Shown here: positions 1 through 8,786 of the stretch, piece after piece | How the letters are laid out: each line of letters opens with the position of its first letter | Numbering within the stretch: the stretch's first letter is position 1 | Assembly: GCA_900539165.1 (NCBI GenBank) | Contig: UQAZ01000009.1 | Coordinates: forward strand, 21,191-85,190 | Direction: 5' to 3' | Length of the DNA: 64,000 bases | DNA from: an uncultured Oscillospiraceae bacterium | Lineage (GTDB): Bacteria; Bacillota; Clostridia; Oscillospirales; Acutalibacteraceae | Position numbers and translations under genes: made by a program | Notes under the pieces: model-generated | Told to the model about the DNA's origin: nothing | Databases searched by the model: none | What the model saw: only the letters and a program-made list of their open reading frames with translations

Positions 1-1
1 C

Positions 2-526
2 TCGGGTACAACCCTTGATACCGCAAGACTTCGCTACCTTATCGGCGACTGCTTCCATTGCGACCCTCACTCTGTTCACGGCTATGTTATCGGCGAACAC
101 GGCGACAGCGAGTTTGTTCCGTTCAGCCAGCTTAATCTCTCTACTATGAATATCGAGGAGTTCATTAAAAACGATAAGCTTTCCTCCGACATCACTAAAG
201 AAGATGTTGACGAAATTATCGAAAAGGTAAAAAATTCGGGCGCAGAGGTTATTAAATTAAAGGGCGCAACCTATTACGGAATCGGTATGAGCCTTGTTCG
301 CATCACAAAGGCTATCTTCGGCGACGAAAACAGCGTTATCACCGTATCGTCAAGACTTAACGGCGAGTACGGTATGCGTGATGTTTATCTCGGCTTGCCC
401 GCTTATGTTAATCGTAACGGCGTTCGCAAGATTGTACCTCTTAATCTTACTGATGAAGAGGTTGAGAAGCTTCGCAACAGCTATAATATATTAAGGGATT
501 CGTTTGATTCCCTTGACCTTAACTGA
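2..526 (+). CDS. ldh: L-lactate dehydrogenase, C-terminal part (5' end outside window)
   Basis: This is the last 174 codons of an NAD-dependent L-lactate dehydrogenase, which reduces pyruvate to L-lactate in the cytoplasm. The open frame runs in from the window edge. It starts with the substrate-loop region LDTARLRYLIG, whose arginine belongs to the substrate site. About 30 residues later comes GEHGDSE, which holds the catalytic histidine. The family's usual C-terminal helices follow (LTDEEVEKLRNSYNILRDS). Length and ending fit a normal LDH, with no sign of truncation at the 3' end. A strong terminator follows. The gene sits next to the fumarate block, so both NADH-consuming fermentation outlets (lactate and succinate) are side by side. 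The N-terminal Rossmann half is not visible. Confidence 0.93.
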   Translation, partial: SGTTLDTARLRYLIGDCFHCDPHSVHGYVIGEHGDSEFVPFSQLNLSTMNIEEFIKNDKLSSDITKEDVDEIIEKVKNSGAEVIKLKGATYYGIGMSLVRITKAIFGDENSVITVSSRLNGEYGMRDVYLGLPAYVNRNGVRKIVPLNLTDEEVEKLRNSYNILRDSFDSLDLN

Positions 527-549
527 TAATTTATCTCCCCTTATCTTTT

Positions 550-576
550 CCCCGCTGTAATGGCGGGGATTTTTTT
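550..576 (+). terminator. Rho-independent terminator after ldh
   Basis: A 6-bp CCCCGC/GCGGGG stem with a 7-nt loop is followed directly by a run of seven T. It lies 24 bp after the ldh stop codon and separates ldh from the fumarase promoter. Confidence 0.9.
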
Positions 577-665
577 GCGCAGGGGACTTTGTCTGTTTAA
601 TTTGTGAGCAAAGTTGTGCATATTTTTATCATAGCATAAATCAGAATAACTAAATTTGGTCAGCT

Positions 666-697
666 TTTTTCGTGAAATTAGTCAAAATCACGAAAAA
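666..697. repeat. Inverted repeat upstream of fumC (possible operator)
   Basis: A perfect 10-bp inverted repeat (TTTTTCGTGA / TCACGAAAAA) with a 12-bp spacer sits 32 bp upstream of the -35 box of fumC. It has no transcript that would use it as a terminator, so an operator is more likely. The binding protein is unknown. Confidence 0.45.
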
Positions 698-705
698 CAA
701 GGAAT

Positions 706-723
706 TTGTTATTTTTTTCACAA
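706..723 (+). promoter_or_regulatory. Rex-like operator upstream of fumC
   Basis: The 18-bp sequence TTGTTATTTTTTTCACAA matches the Rex box consensus (TTGTKAANNNNTTMACAA) in 13 of 14 defined positions. The right half-site is perfect. It lies 6 bp upstream of the -35 hexamer. Rex is the NADH/NAD+-sensing repressor that controls fermentative dehydrogenases and fumarate pathways in Firmicutes. The rex gene is not in this window, so the link is inferred. Confidence 0.6.
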
Positions 724-729
724 TATACC

Positions 730-758
730 TTGAATTAGACCGTCCAAACGAATATAAT
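730..758 (+). promoter_or_regulatory. Sigma-A type promoter of fumC
   Basis: TTGAAT (730-735) and TATAAT (753-758) are separated by 17 bp. The predicted start lies about 45 bp before the fumC ATG. This is the only strong promoter seen before the whole fumarate block. Confidence 0.75.
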
Positions 759-808
759 ATGATAGTAAAATCGCAAAATTAATATAATATTATTACGGAG
801 GTATTATT

Positions 809-2185
809 ATGGAATATCGTATCGAACACGATTCAATGGGAGAGGTTAAGGTTCCTGCCGATAAATATTGGGCAGCGCAGACCGAAAGAAGCCACGAGAA
901 CTTTTTAATCGGTGTAGGTATCGAAACTATGCCAAGAGAAATTACACACGCTTTCGGCGTACTTAAAAAGGCTGCCGCTATCGCAAACAATCAGCTCAAG
1001 CCTGAAAAAATGACTGACGAAAAGCTTGCCGCTGTTTCACAGGCTTGCGACGAGGTTATGAGTGGAGCGCTTAACGAGCATTTTCCTCTTGTTGTTTGGC
1101 AGACAGGCTCAGGCACTCAGTCAAATATGAATGCAAACGAAGTTATCGCAAACAGAGGTAACGAGATTGCAGGCAAGAAAATTCTTCATCCAAACGACGA
1201 CATCAATATGTCACAGTCATCTAATGACACCTTCCCAACCGCTATGAGCATTGCTGCCGTTATCGGTATCGAGGATAAGGTTATCCCTGCCGTTGACACT
1301 CTTATCGAAACCTTTAAGAAGCTTGAAAAAGAAAACGAGGGCATTGTTAAGTCGGGCAGAACTCATCTTCAGGACGCTACCCCTATCACATTTTCACAGG
1401 AAATCAGCGGCTGGAGAGCAAGCCTTGAAAAGGATAAGAAGCTCCTCGAAATCGCACTTCCCGAATTAAAGGAACTTGCACTCGGCGGTACTGCCGTAGG
1501 TACAGGTCTTAATGCTCCGGCAGGTTTTGATGTTAAGGTTGCAGAGGCTGTAAGCCAAATCACAGGTAAGCAGTTCATCACAGCACCTAATAAGTTCCAC
1601 GCACTTACATCAAAGGACGAAATCGTTTTCGCCCACGGTGCGCTCAAGGCACTTGCGGCAGACCTTATGAAGATTGCAAACGATGTTCGTTGGCTCGCTT
1701 CCGGTCCACGCTTGGGTCTCGGTGAAATCACTATTCCCGAAAACGAGCCGGGTTCGTCAATTATGCCGGGTAAGGTTAATCCTACTCAGTGCGAGGCTGT
1801 TACAATGGTTGCCGTTCAGGTTATCGGTAACGATACGGCTATCGGTATGGCTGCTTCACAGGGCAACTTTGAGCTTAATGTATTTATGCCTGTAATCATT
1901 TATAACTTCACTCAGTCGGTAAGACTTCTCAGCGAGGCTATGATTTCATTTAATAATAATTGTGCAGTAGGCATTAAGGCAAATAAGGATAAGATGTATA
2001 ACAATCTTCATAATTCCCTTATGCTTGTTACAGCACTTAATCCGTATATCGGCTATGAAAATGCTGCAAAGACAGCAAAAAATGCTTATAAGAAAAATAT
2101 CTCTCTTAAAGAATCTTGCGTAGAGCTTGGCTTCCTTACAGCAGAGAGATTTGACGAGGTGTTCCATCCTGAGCAGATGGTATAA
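809..2185 (+). CDS. fumC: Class II fumarate hydratase
   Basis: This 458-residue protein interconverts malate and fumarate in the cytoplasm without an Fe-S cluster. It has the full family pattern: the WQTGSGTQSNMNANEV stretch near residue 100, HPNDDINMSQSSNDTFPT near 132, and the catalytic loop signature GSSIMPGKVNP near 314-324. The length equals typical FumC. The WQTGSGTQ and MSQSSND wording favours fumarase over aspartate ammonia-lyase. The start is fixed by GGAGG 9 bp upstream. It lies first in the succinate-forming block, after a Rex-like box and a strong promoter, and supplies fumarate for the reductase encoded at 8.8-11.1 kb. A repeat element sits between it and hdrB, so co-transcription with the later genes is plausible but not certain. 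Confidence 0.96.
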   Translation: MEYRIEHDSMGEVKVPADKYWAAQTERSHENFLIGVGIETMPREITHAFGVLKKAAAIANNQLKPEKMTDEKLAAVSQACDEVMSGALNEHFPLVVWQTGSGTQSNMNANEVIANRGNEIAGKKILHPNDDINMSQSSNDTFPTAMSIAAVIGIEDKVIPAVDTLIETFKKLEKENEGIVKSGRTHLQDATPITFSQEISGWRASLEKDKKLLEIALPELKELALGGTAVGTGLNAPAGFDVKVAEAVSQITGKQFITAPNKFHALTSKDEIVFAHGALKALAADLMKIANDVRWLASGPRLGLGEITIPENEPGSSIMPGKVNPTQCEAVTMVAVQVIGNDTAIGMAASQGNFELNVFMPVIIYNFTQSVRLLSEAMISFNNNCAVGIKANKDKMYNNLHNSLMLVTALNPYIGYENAAKTAKNAYKKNISLKESCVELGFLTAERFDEVFHPEQMV

Positions 2186-2195
2186 TTAATGCTCG

Positions 2196-2241
2196 CCTCC
2201 CTTATCAATGGAGGCAGTACACCGTTAGGTGTGACGGAGGG
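2196..2241. repeat. REP-like intergenic element, copy A
   Basis: Two small hairpins lie in tandem: CCTCC...GGAGG, then ACACC...GGTGT. They are followed by GGAGGG, which could alternatively pair with the first CCTCC. The same plan recurs at 11097 and three times near 35 kb. It lies between fumC and hdrB and may act as an attenuator or mRNA processing site. Confidence 0.55.
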
Positions 2242-2333
2242 ATTAATTTTTCGCACTTCCCCAATGTCCCACCTTCGCTGACGGTGACACGCAGCATTAA
2301 TCACCAAACATTTTTGAGTTAAGGAGTAATAAT

Positions 2334-3128
2334 ATGGTATTCAGCTACTATCCGGGTTGTACCTTAAAAAATAAGGCTAAGGATTTGGACAGCTATGCAC
2401 GACTCAGCGCCGAGGCTCTCGGCGTTACTCTCGAGGAAATTCCCGAGTGGCAGTGCTGCGGCGGTGTTTATCCTATGGCTAAGGACGAAATCGCAACAAA
2501 GCTTTCATCTGTTCGCACACTTATGAAAGCAAAGGACGCAGGACAAGACCTTGTTACAATGTGCAGTGCCTGCCACAATGTTGTAAAGCAGGTTAATAAC
2601 GATATGAAAGACGATGAGTTTTCGTCTAAAGTCGCAAGATATATGAAAATAGGCGAGGATGAGGCTTACCACGGCGAAACCGAGGTACTTCATTATCTTG
2701 AGGTTTTGCGTGACAGGGTTGGCTATGACGAAATTAAGAAAAAAGTAACTAATCCGCTTAAAGGTAAAAAAATTGCCGCATACTACGGTTGCCTTTTGCT
2801 CAGACCGGGCAAGGTTATGCAGATGGATGACCCTGAAAACCCTACAATTATGGAAGACTTTATCAAGGCTCTCGGCGCAACACCCGTAAAGTACGCTATG
2901 CGTAATGAGTGCTGTGGAGGCTATACCGTCTTAGAGAATAAGGATATAGCAAAAACAAGAGCGCAGGCAGTTATCGAAAATGCCGTTAATAACGGAGCAG
3001 AGGAAATTATTACAGCCTGTCCGCTTTGTATGTATAATCTGAGAAAAAATGCTCAGGGCGTTAAGATTACATATTTTACCGAGCTTTTGGCTCAGGCACT
3101 CGGCTTGACAGACGAGACGGAGGGTTAA
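2334..3128 (+). CDS. hdrB: Heterodisulfide reductase subunit B-like protein (two CCG domains)
   Basis: This 264-residue protein resembles HdrB, the catalytic subunit that carries noncubane Fe-S clusters in heterodisulfide reductases. It has two cysteine-rich CCG domains. The first has YYPGC at Cys9, the CCGG pair at 41-42 and CSAC at 77-80. The second has YYGC near 152, ECCGG near 193 and CPLC near 228. In methanogens HdrB reduces CoM-S-S-CoB; in bacteria the acceptor is usually DsrC or unknown. No dsrC-like gene lies nearby. It begins a seven-gene hdrBCA-flxDCBA run with spacings of 1-18 bp or overlaps, then frdBA. The ribosome site AAGGAG is 7 bp before the start. In this setting it may pass electrons to the fumarate reductase rather than to a disulfide. 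Confidence 0.9.
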   Translation: MVFSYYPGCTLKNKAKDLDSYARLSAEALGVTLEEIPEWQCCGGVYPMAKDEIATKLSSVRTLMKAKDAGQDLVTMCSACHNVVKQVNNDMKDDEFSSKVARYMKIGEDEAYHGETEVLHYLEVLRDRVGYDEIKKKVTNPLKGKKIAAYYGCLLLRPGKVMQMDDPENPTIMEDFIKALGATPVKYAMRNECCGGYTVLENKDIAKTRAQAVIENAVNNGAEEIITACPLCMYNLRKNAQGVKITYFTELLAQALGLTDETEG

Positions 3129-3129
3129 T

Positions 3130-3516
3130 ATGGAAAACAAGAATATTCAGGAGCAGATACTTCGCTCCTACGGTAAAAATCCACGCAAGTGTATGTCCTG
3201 CGGAAAATGCACGGCAGCTTGCCCGTCGTATGATAATATGGAATATCATCCTCACCAGTTTGTGTCTATGGTGATAAACGGCAGAATTGACGAGCTTCTC
3301 GAAAGCGAGTCGCTTTACACCTGCCTTTCCTGTATGGCTTGTCTTGAGCGTTGCCCGAGAGGCGTTGAACCTGCAAGACTTATCGAGGCTGTAAGGGTTG
3401 CACAGGTTCGTCAGCAGGGCAAAAATCACCTTACCGCACAGGATATTCCGGAGAGGCTTGACGAGGATTTGCCTCAGCAGGCGATAGTCTCTGCGATGAG
3501 AAAATATTGGAAGTAA
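3130..3516 (+). CDS. hdrC: Heterodisulfide reductase subunit C-like ferredoxin
   Basis: This 128-residue protein has two [4Fe-4S] motifs, Cys21/24/27/31 (CMSCGKCTAACP) and Cys65/68/71/75 (CLSCMACLERCP), in the HdrC arrangement. HdrC links the flavin subunit HdrA to the catalytic subunit HdrB. It starts 1 bp after the hdrB stop and is 18 bp from hdrA, so the three subunits are almost surely made together. There is no membrane segment, which fits the soluble HdrABC type rather than the membrane-bound HdrDE type. Confidence 0.9.
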   Translation: MENKNIQEQILRSYGKNPRKCMSCGKCTAACPSYDNMEYHPHQFVSMVINGRIDELLESESLYTCLSCMACLERCPRGVEPARLIEAVRVAQVRQQGKNHLTAQDIPERLDEDLPQQAIVSAMRKYWK

Positions 3517-3534
3517 TCAGGGGAGTTATTATTT

Positions 3535-5529
3535 ATGCAAAGAATTGGCGTATTCGTATGCTGGTGCGGCAGTAATATCGCAGGAACGGTTGATGTTCAT
3601 AAGGTTGCCGAAACCTTAAAGCAGGAGCCGGGAGTTGTTTATTCTGTCGATTACCAATATATGTGTTCCGAGGCAGGACAAAATCTTGTTAAGGATGCAA
3701 TAAAGAATTATAATCTTACAGGCGTTGTAGTATGCTCCTGCTCGCCTCGTATGCACGAAAATACATTCCGCAAGGCTGCGGCATCGGTCGGACTTAATCC
3801 GTATATGGTCGAGATTGCAAACATTCGTGAGCAATGCTCTTGGATTCATAAGGATATGCAGACAGCAACCGAAAAGGCTGTTGTTCTCGGCAGAGCAGCT
3901 ATTGCAAAGGTACAGCTTAACGCACCTCTTACCGCAGGCGAAAGCCCTGTTACAAAGCGTGCGCTCGTTATCGGCGGCGGTATCGCAGGTATCCAGACGG
4001 CGCTCGATATTGCAGAGGCAGGCTTTGAGGTAGATATTGTTGAGAAGTCGGCAACAATCGGCGGAAAAATGGCGCAGATTGATAAAACATTCCCGACCCT
4101 TGACTGTGCCGCTTGTATTCTTACACCTAAAATGGTTGAGGCGGCTCAAAACGAAAAAATCAAGATTTACTCATATAGTGAGGTAGACTCCGTAAAGGGC
4201 TTTGTCGGTAACTTTAATGTTAAAATCAAGCGCAAGGCAAGATTTGTAAACGAGGATATTTGCACGGGCTGCGGCCTTTGCACAGAAAAATGTCCTATGA
4301 AAAGAGTGCCTAACGAGTTTAATCTCGGTATGGATAACAGGAGTGCGGTATATATTCCGTTTGCACAGGCTGTTCCTAAGGTTGCAACCATTGACCCGAA
4401 CTACTGTATTAAACTTCGTACAGGCAAGTGCGGTCTTTGCTCATCCGTTTGTGAGGCGCACGCTATTAATTATGACGCAAAGGACGAGTTCGTGGATGCA
4501 CAGTACGGTGCAATCGTTGTTGCAACAGGCTTTGAGCCGATTAAGGTTGATAAGTTTGACGAGTTTGCATACAGCCAGTCTCCGGATGTTGTAACCTCTC
4601 TTGAGTACGAAAGACTTATGAATGCCGCAGGTCCTACCTCAGGCACTCTCCTCAGACCGTCCGACCACGAGCATCCTCACACCATCGTTTTCGTTCAATG
4701 TGTCGGCTCTCGTTGTGACGCAGAAAACGAAAAGGGTAAGCCGTATTGCTCAAAGGTTTGCTGTATGTATACCGCAAAGCACGCAATGCTTACCAGAGAA
4801 AAATATCCCGACACCGATGTCTATGTTTTCTATATTGATGTTCGTACACCGGGCAAGAATTTTGACGAGTTCTATCGCAGAGCCGTAGAGGAGTACGGAG
4901 TACATTATATTAAAGGTATGGTCGGCAAGGTTGTTCCCGAGGGCAAGAAGCTCAAGGTGCAGGCAAGCGATTTGCTCAACGACAGACAGCTTCATATCGA
5001 TGCAGATATGGTTGTTCTTGCTGCCGCTGTTGAGCCTGATAAGTCGGCAAGACCGCTTGCAACAATGCTTACCGCATCAATGGATACAAATGATTTCTTC
5101 ACCGAGGCTCACCCAAAGCTTCGTCCTGTTGAGTCTCCTACCGCAGGCGTGTTCCTTTCGGGTATGTGTCAGGGTCCTAAGGATATTCCCGAAACCGTAT
5201 CTCAGGCAAGTGCTTGTGCCGCAAAGGTTATCGGACTTCTCGTTAAGGATAAGCTTACCTGTAACCCTTGCGTTGCTCACAGTGACGAGATGATGTGTAA
5301 CGGTTGCTCGTCGTGTGAAAAGGTTTGTCCTTACGGTGCTATTACATATCTTGAAAAAGAATTCAGAATGCCTGACCGTACAACTCAAATCAGACGAGTT
5401 GCAAGCGTAAATCCTGCCGTATGTCAGGGTTGCGGTGCTTGCACAGTTGCGTGTCCGTCGGGTGCTATGGACCTTAACGGATTTTCAAATAAACAAATTA
5501 TGGCGGAGGTAGATGCAATATGCAAATAG
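3535..5529 (+). CDS. hdrA: Heterodisulfide reductase subunit A-like flavoprotein
   Basis: This 664-residue iron-sulfur flavoprotein is the HdrA type, the site of flavin-based electron bifurcation in HdrABC complexes. An N-terminal cysteine domain begins at VCWCGSN (residue 8) and includes CSCSP near residue 70. The FAD-binding motif IGGGIAG is near residue 145, and a cysteine-containing thioredoxin-reductase-like domain follows. [4Fe-4S] sites lie near 243 (CTGCGLCTEKCP), 300 (CGLCSSVC), 587 (CNGCSSCEKVCP) and 630 (CQGCGACTVACP). The two C-terminal clusters are the usual route to ferredoxin. Length matches stand-alone HdrA (about 650). The gene overlaps flxD by 10 bp. Bifurcation is established for the family but not shown here. 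Confidence 0.92.
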   Translation: MQRIGVFVCWCGSNIAGTVDVHKVAETLKQEPGVVYSVDYQYMCSEAGQNLVKDAIKNYNLTGVVVCSCSPRMHENTFRKAAASVGLNPYMVEIANIREQCSWIHKDMQTATEKAVVLGRAAIAKVQLNAPLTAGESPVTKRALVIGGGIAGIQTALDIAEAGFEVDIVEKSATIGGKMAQIDKTFPTLDCAACILTPKMVEAAQNEKIKIYSYSEVDSVKGFVGNFNVKIKRKARFVNEDICTGCGLCTEKCPMKRVPNEFNLGMDNRSAVYIPFAQAVPKVATIDPNYCIKLRTGKCGLCSSVCEAHAINYDAKDEFVDAQYGAIVVATGFEPIKVDKFDEFAYSQSPDVVTSLEYERLMNAAGPTSGTLLRPSDHEHPHTIVFVQCVGSRCDAENEKGKPYCSKVCCMYTAKHAMLTREKYPDTDVYVFYIDVRTPGKNFDEFYRRAVEEYGVHYIKGMVGKVVPEGKKLKVQASDLLNDRQLHIDADMVVLAAAVEPDKSARPLATMLTASMDTNDFFTEAHPKLRPVESPTAGVFLSGMCQGPKDIPETVSQASACAAKVIGLLVKDKLTCNPCVAHSDEMMCNGCSSCEKVCPYGAITYLEKEFRMPDRTTQIRRVASVNPAVCQGCGACTVACPSGAMDLNGFSNKQIMAEVDAICK

Positions 5530-5963
5530 AGAATAAAGAATTTAAGCCGAAAATCGTTGCATTCTGCTGTAATTGGTGTTCTTATGCAGGTGCGGATTTG
5601 GCAGGTACGAACCGTTTGAACTACCCTGCCGATGTTAAAATTATTCGTGTTCCTTGCTCTTGCAGAGTAAACCCGATGTTCATTCTCAGAGCCTTTCAAA
5701 GAGGCGCTGACGGTGTTATTATGTGTGGCTGTCACCCGGGCGACTGCCATTACACAACGGGTAACTACTATGCACGACGCAGAATGACTCTCCTTTTCTC
5801 AATGCTCGATTATCTCGGAATTGAGAAGGGCAGAACAAGAGTTGAGTGGGTTTCTGCCGCTGAAGGACAGAAATTTGCCGAAACAATGAACAGCTTTGTA
5901 GAAACTATTTACGAGCTGGGCGAGAACAAGAGATTGGAGGATTTAAGATGCAAGAACAAATGA
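5520..5963 (+). CDS. flxD: FlxD / MvhD-type electron transfer subunit
   Basis: This 147-residue protein belongs to the MvhD/FlpD family (methyl-viologen-reducing hydrogenase delta subunit). It has the family's cysteines in AFCCNWCSYAGADLAG near residue 13, VPCSCRVNP near 45 and CGCHPGDCHY near 66. The latter groups bind a [2Fe-2S] cluster. MvhD-type subunits connect an electron-donating module to HdrA. Its start codon lies inside the end of hdrA and its end overlaps the next gene by 16 bp, showing tight translational coupling. Here the donor module is FlxCBA, not a hydrogenase, since no hydrogenase gene is present. Confidence 0.88.
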   Translation: MQIENKEFKPKIVAFCCNWCSYAGADLAGTNRLNYPADVKIIRVPCSCRVNPMFILRAFQRGADGVIMCGCHPGDCHYTTGNYYARRRMTLLFSMLDYLGIEKGRTRVEWVSAAEGQKFAETMNSFVETIYELGENKRLEDLRCKNK

Positions 5964-6928
5964 TTGCCAGAGCTAAAGCCCTCCTTAGCGACAACACGGT
6001 TGACAGAGTTCTCGGCTGGAAGGTCGGCGAGCTTTCATATGACCTTACCCCTGCCGTTTTTGAAAGTGCAGAGGAGCTTGACCGTGACTTCGTTTATAAT
6101 ACATTTTCTGCCGCAAACCTTTCAAAGTATCTCGTAAAGCAGACAAGAAAGGGTGACGGAAAAATCCTTATCTTTACTAAGCCTTGCGATTCTTACAGCC
6201 TTCAACAGCTTATTAAGGAGCATAGGGTAGACAGAGAAAAGGTGTATATCGCAGGCATTCAGTGCCACGGTAAGACAGATATTAATAAGATTAAGGCTGA
6301 CGGACTTTCGGGTATTTCGTCAATTACCGAGAGTGACGACAGCGTTATCGCCGAAACAATCTACGGCGACAAAAAGGAATATAAAAAGTATGAGGTTATG
6401 GCAGAAAGATGCCTTTCCTGCAAGAGCAAAAAGATTGTAATTTATGACGAACTTATCGGCGAAAACGGCGAGGTTATGGACTCTAACCGCTTCGACCAGG
6501 TAGAAGTGCTTGAGGCAATGACACCCGACGAGAGATTTGAGTTTTGGCAAAACGAGCTTTCAAAGTGTATTCGCTGTAACGCCTGCCGTAACGCTTGCCC
6601 TGCCTGCACCTGTGAAAAGTGCGTGTTTGATAACGACAATTCGGGTGTTGCGCAAAAGGCGGCTCAGACCTCATTTGAGGAGGCTAATTTCCACATTATC
6701 CGTGCATTCCATGTAGCCGGCAGATGTACCGACTGCGGCGAATGTTCACGAGTTTGTCCTCAAAATATTCCGCTTCACTTGCTTAACCGTAAATTTATTA
6801 AGGACGCTAACGAGCTTTACGGCGAGTATCAGGCAGGCGAGGACGCAGACAGCCGTTACCCTCTCGTTGACTTCACATTTGATGATTGCGAGCCGTCTGT
6901 TGTATATGAGAGAGGAGGCAATAAGTAA
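5948..6928 (+). CDS. flxC: FlxC-like 4Fe-4S protein
   Basis: This 326-residue protein carries CLSCKSKK near residue 156, a cysteine-rich centre CIRCNACRNACPACTCEKC near 207 and CTDCGECSRVCPQNIP near 260. The layout matches the ferredoxin-like FlxC subunit of the FlxABCD-HdrABC complexes (NADH dehydrogenase/heterodisulfide reductase, studied in Desulfovibrio vulgaris). Its N-terminal half resembles the F420 hydrogenase/sulfite reductase beta-type fold. It overlaps both neighbours in the operon. Assignment as FlxC rather than FlxB rests on gene order and is less certain than membership in the complex. Confidence 0.75.
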   Translation: MQEQMIARAKALLSDNTVDRVLGWKVGELSYDLTPAVFESAEELDRDFVYNTFSAANLSKYLVKQTRKGDGKILIFTKPCDSYSLQQLIKEHRVDREKVYIAGIQCHGKTDINKIKADGLSGISSITESDDSVIAETIYGDKKEYKKYEVMAERCLSCKSKKIVIYDELIGENGEVMDSNRFDQVEVLEAMTPDERFEFWQNELSKCIRCNACRNACPACTCEKCVFDNDNSGVAQKAAQTSFEEANFHIIRAFHVAGRCTDCGECSRVCPQNIPLHLLNRKFIKDANELYGEYQAGEDADSRYPLVDFTFDDCEPSVVYERGGNK

Positions 6929-7944
6929 TGAAGAAATTAAATGGAAGCATTTATGATTTTTTTGATAAAATTGCCGAGTTTCAAAAGCTTTATATTCCTA
7001 CCGACAACGGGGACATTGCTCAATTTGCGGAATATAAAAACGGTATGACGCTCACAGAAAAATATAACACAAATCGTTCGGCAAAGGACTTCTTTTTTCC
7101 ACAGACCGAAAGCCTTTATGATATTCGCAAAAACGGCTTAAAGCTTGAAATTAAGGATACAAGAAGCGAACTTGATGATTTCGTTGTTTTCGGCGTAAGA
7201 GGCTGTGACGCTCGTGCGTTTGACATTCTTGACAGAGTTTTTCTTGTAGACCCTGTTGATACATATTATAAGAACAGAAGAAGCCACGCAGTTATTATCA
7301 CTCTTGCCTGCAACAGACCCGAGGAAACCTGCTTTTGTAATGCGTTTGGTATAGACGCTTCAAATCCTGACGGCGATGTTACCGCTTGGAGAATGGGCGA
7401 GGATTATTACTTTAATGCGTGCAACGAAAAAGGCGAGGCTCTGCTTGCGTCACTCGGTGATGTTCTTGAGGATTGCAGCGACGATACCGCCGAGCAGATT
7501 AAATCTGCCATTAAAGCTGTTATGGCAAAGCTTCCTCTTGCAAATACCTCATTTGAGGGTATGAAAAAGGATGACCTGCTCACTCACTTTAAGAGCGAAA
7601 AATGGTCATCACTCAGCGAATCTTGCATCGGTTGCGGTACTTGCACCTTTGTATGCCCAACCTGTCAATGCTATGATATTCGTGAGTTTGATACAGGAAA
7701 CGGTGTTAAAAAATTCAGATGCTGGGACAGCTGTATGTATAGCGATTTTACCCAAATGGCTCACGGCAATCCCCGTACATCTCAGCTTGAACGCTTCCGT
7801 CAGAGATTTATGCACAAGCTTGTTTATTATCCCGATAATAACGAGGGCATTTTCGGTTGCGTAGGCTGTGGCAGATGTATTTCAAAATGCCCTATATCAA
7901 TGAATATAGTTAAGGTAGAAAAAGCATTGGAGGTGCAGTCATAA
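6928..7944 (+). CDS. flxB: FlxB-like 4Fe-4S dicluster protein (sulfhydrogenase beta/AsrA type)
   Basis: This 338-residue protein resembles the beta subunit of sulfhydrogenase and AsrA of anaerobic sulfite reductase. It has CIGCGTCTFVCPTCQCYD near residue 234 and CVGCGRCISKCPIS near 311. An earlier stretch, GVRGCDARAFDILD near residue 90, is typical of the family. Such subunits relay electrons between an NAD(P)H-FAD subunit and the rest of a complex. The start overlaps the flxC stop by one base and the end overlaps flxA by one base. The pairing of this gene with a PyrK-like reductase next door is the hallmark of Flx and Asr modules. Confidence 0.82.
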   Translation: MKKLNGSIYDFFDKIAEFQKLYIPTDNGDIAQFAEYKNGMTLTEKYNTNRSAKDFFFPQTESLYDIRKNGLKLEIKDTRSELDDFVVFGVRGCDARAFDILDRVFLVDPVDTYYKNRRSHAVIITLACNRPEETCFCNAFGIDASNPDGDVTAWRMGEDYYFNACNEKGEALLASLGDVLEDCSDDTAEQIKSAIKAVMAKLPLANTSFEGMKKDDLLTHFKSEKWSSLSESCIGCGTCTFVCPTCQCYDIREFDTGNGVKKFRCWDSCMYSDFTQMAHGNPRTSQLERFRQRFMHKLVYYPDNNEGIFGCVGCGRCISKCPISMNIVKVEKALEVQS

Positions 7945-8771
7945 TGGAAAAGGAAACCTTAATTCCCCATATCGGCGTTGTTACCGATATTCGTCAGGAC
8001 ACCCCCGATGTAAAAACCTTCAGAGTAAACGCTCTTGAGGGCGGCAAGGTGTTTGAGCATATCCCCGGACAGTGCGCCATGCTTTCTATCCCGGGCGCAG
8101 GAGAGGGTATGTTCTCTATTACCTCATCTCCGACTAACGAGGAGTATATGGAGTTCAGCATTAAAAAGTGCGGCTGCCTTACCACTTGGCTTCATCAAAT
8201 GGATGTCGGTCAGGAAATAGCAATTCGTGGCCCGTACGGCAACGGCTTCCCTGTTGATACCGAGTTTGCGGGCAAGGATTTGCTCTTTATCGCAGGCGGT
8301 ATCGGACTTGCACCGCTGAGAAGTGTAATTAATTATTGTCGTGATAACCGTGATAAATACGGCTCTATTGATATTGTTTACGGCTCAAGAAGTATGGACG
8401 ACCTTGTTGATTATAAGGAAATAATCGACGAATGGTGCAAAGAGGAGGGCATTAATGTCTACCTCACTATCGACCGTGAGCAAGAGGGCTGGGACGGTCA
8501 TGTCGGCTTCGTTCCCAATTATGTTAAGGAGCTTGGCTTTGATACAAACAAGACCTGCGTTATCTGCGGACCTCCGATTATGATTAAGTTTACGCTTCAG
8601 GGTTTGGTTGAGCTTGGTTTTGAAAAAACTCAGGTTTACACCACTATGGAGCTTCGTATGAAGTGCGGAGTAGGCAAGTGCGGCAGATGTAATATCGGCG
8701 ATAAGTATGTCTGCAAGGACGGACCGGTGTTCCGCTGTGACGAACTCGGCGAACTGCCTGATGAATATTGA
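7944..8771 (+). CDS. flxA: FlxA-like NAD(P)H-FAD oxidoreductase subunit
   Basis: This 275-residue protein is a ferredoxin-NADP reductase-fold subunit of the PyrK/AsrB/HydG type. It has the FAD site FSITSSPT near residue 54, the nucleotide-binding IAGGIGLAPLRS near 115, the CGPPIMIKF motif near 211 and a C-terminal [2Fe-2S] ligand set CGVGKCGRCNIG near 236. It should take two electrons from NADH (or NADPH) and feed the Flx Fe-S chain. In FlxABCD-HdrABC complexes this is the NADH entry point. It is followed 15 bp later by the fumarate reductase Fe-S subunit gene, which is the unusual part of the context. Confidence 0.86.
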   Translation: MEKETLIPHIGVVTDIRQDTPDVKTFRVNALEGGKVFEHIPGQCAMLSIPGAGEGMFSITSSPTNEEYMEFSIKKCGCLTTWLHQMDVGQEIAIRGPYGNGFPVDTEFAGKDLLFIAGGIGLAPLRSVINYCRDNRDKYGSIDIVYGSRSMDDLVDYKEIIDEWCKEEGINVYLTIDREQEGWDGHVGFVPNYVKELGFDTNKTCVICGPPIMIKFTLQGLVELGFEKTQVYTTMELRMKCGVGKCGRCNIGDKYVCKDGPVFRCDELGELPDEY

Positions 8772-8786
8772 TATGGAGGACTGAAT

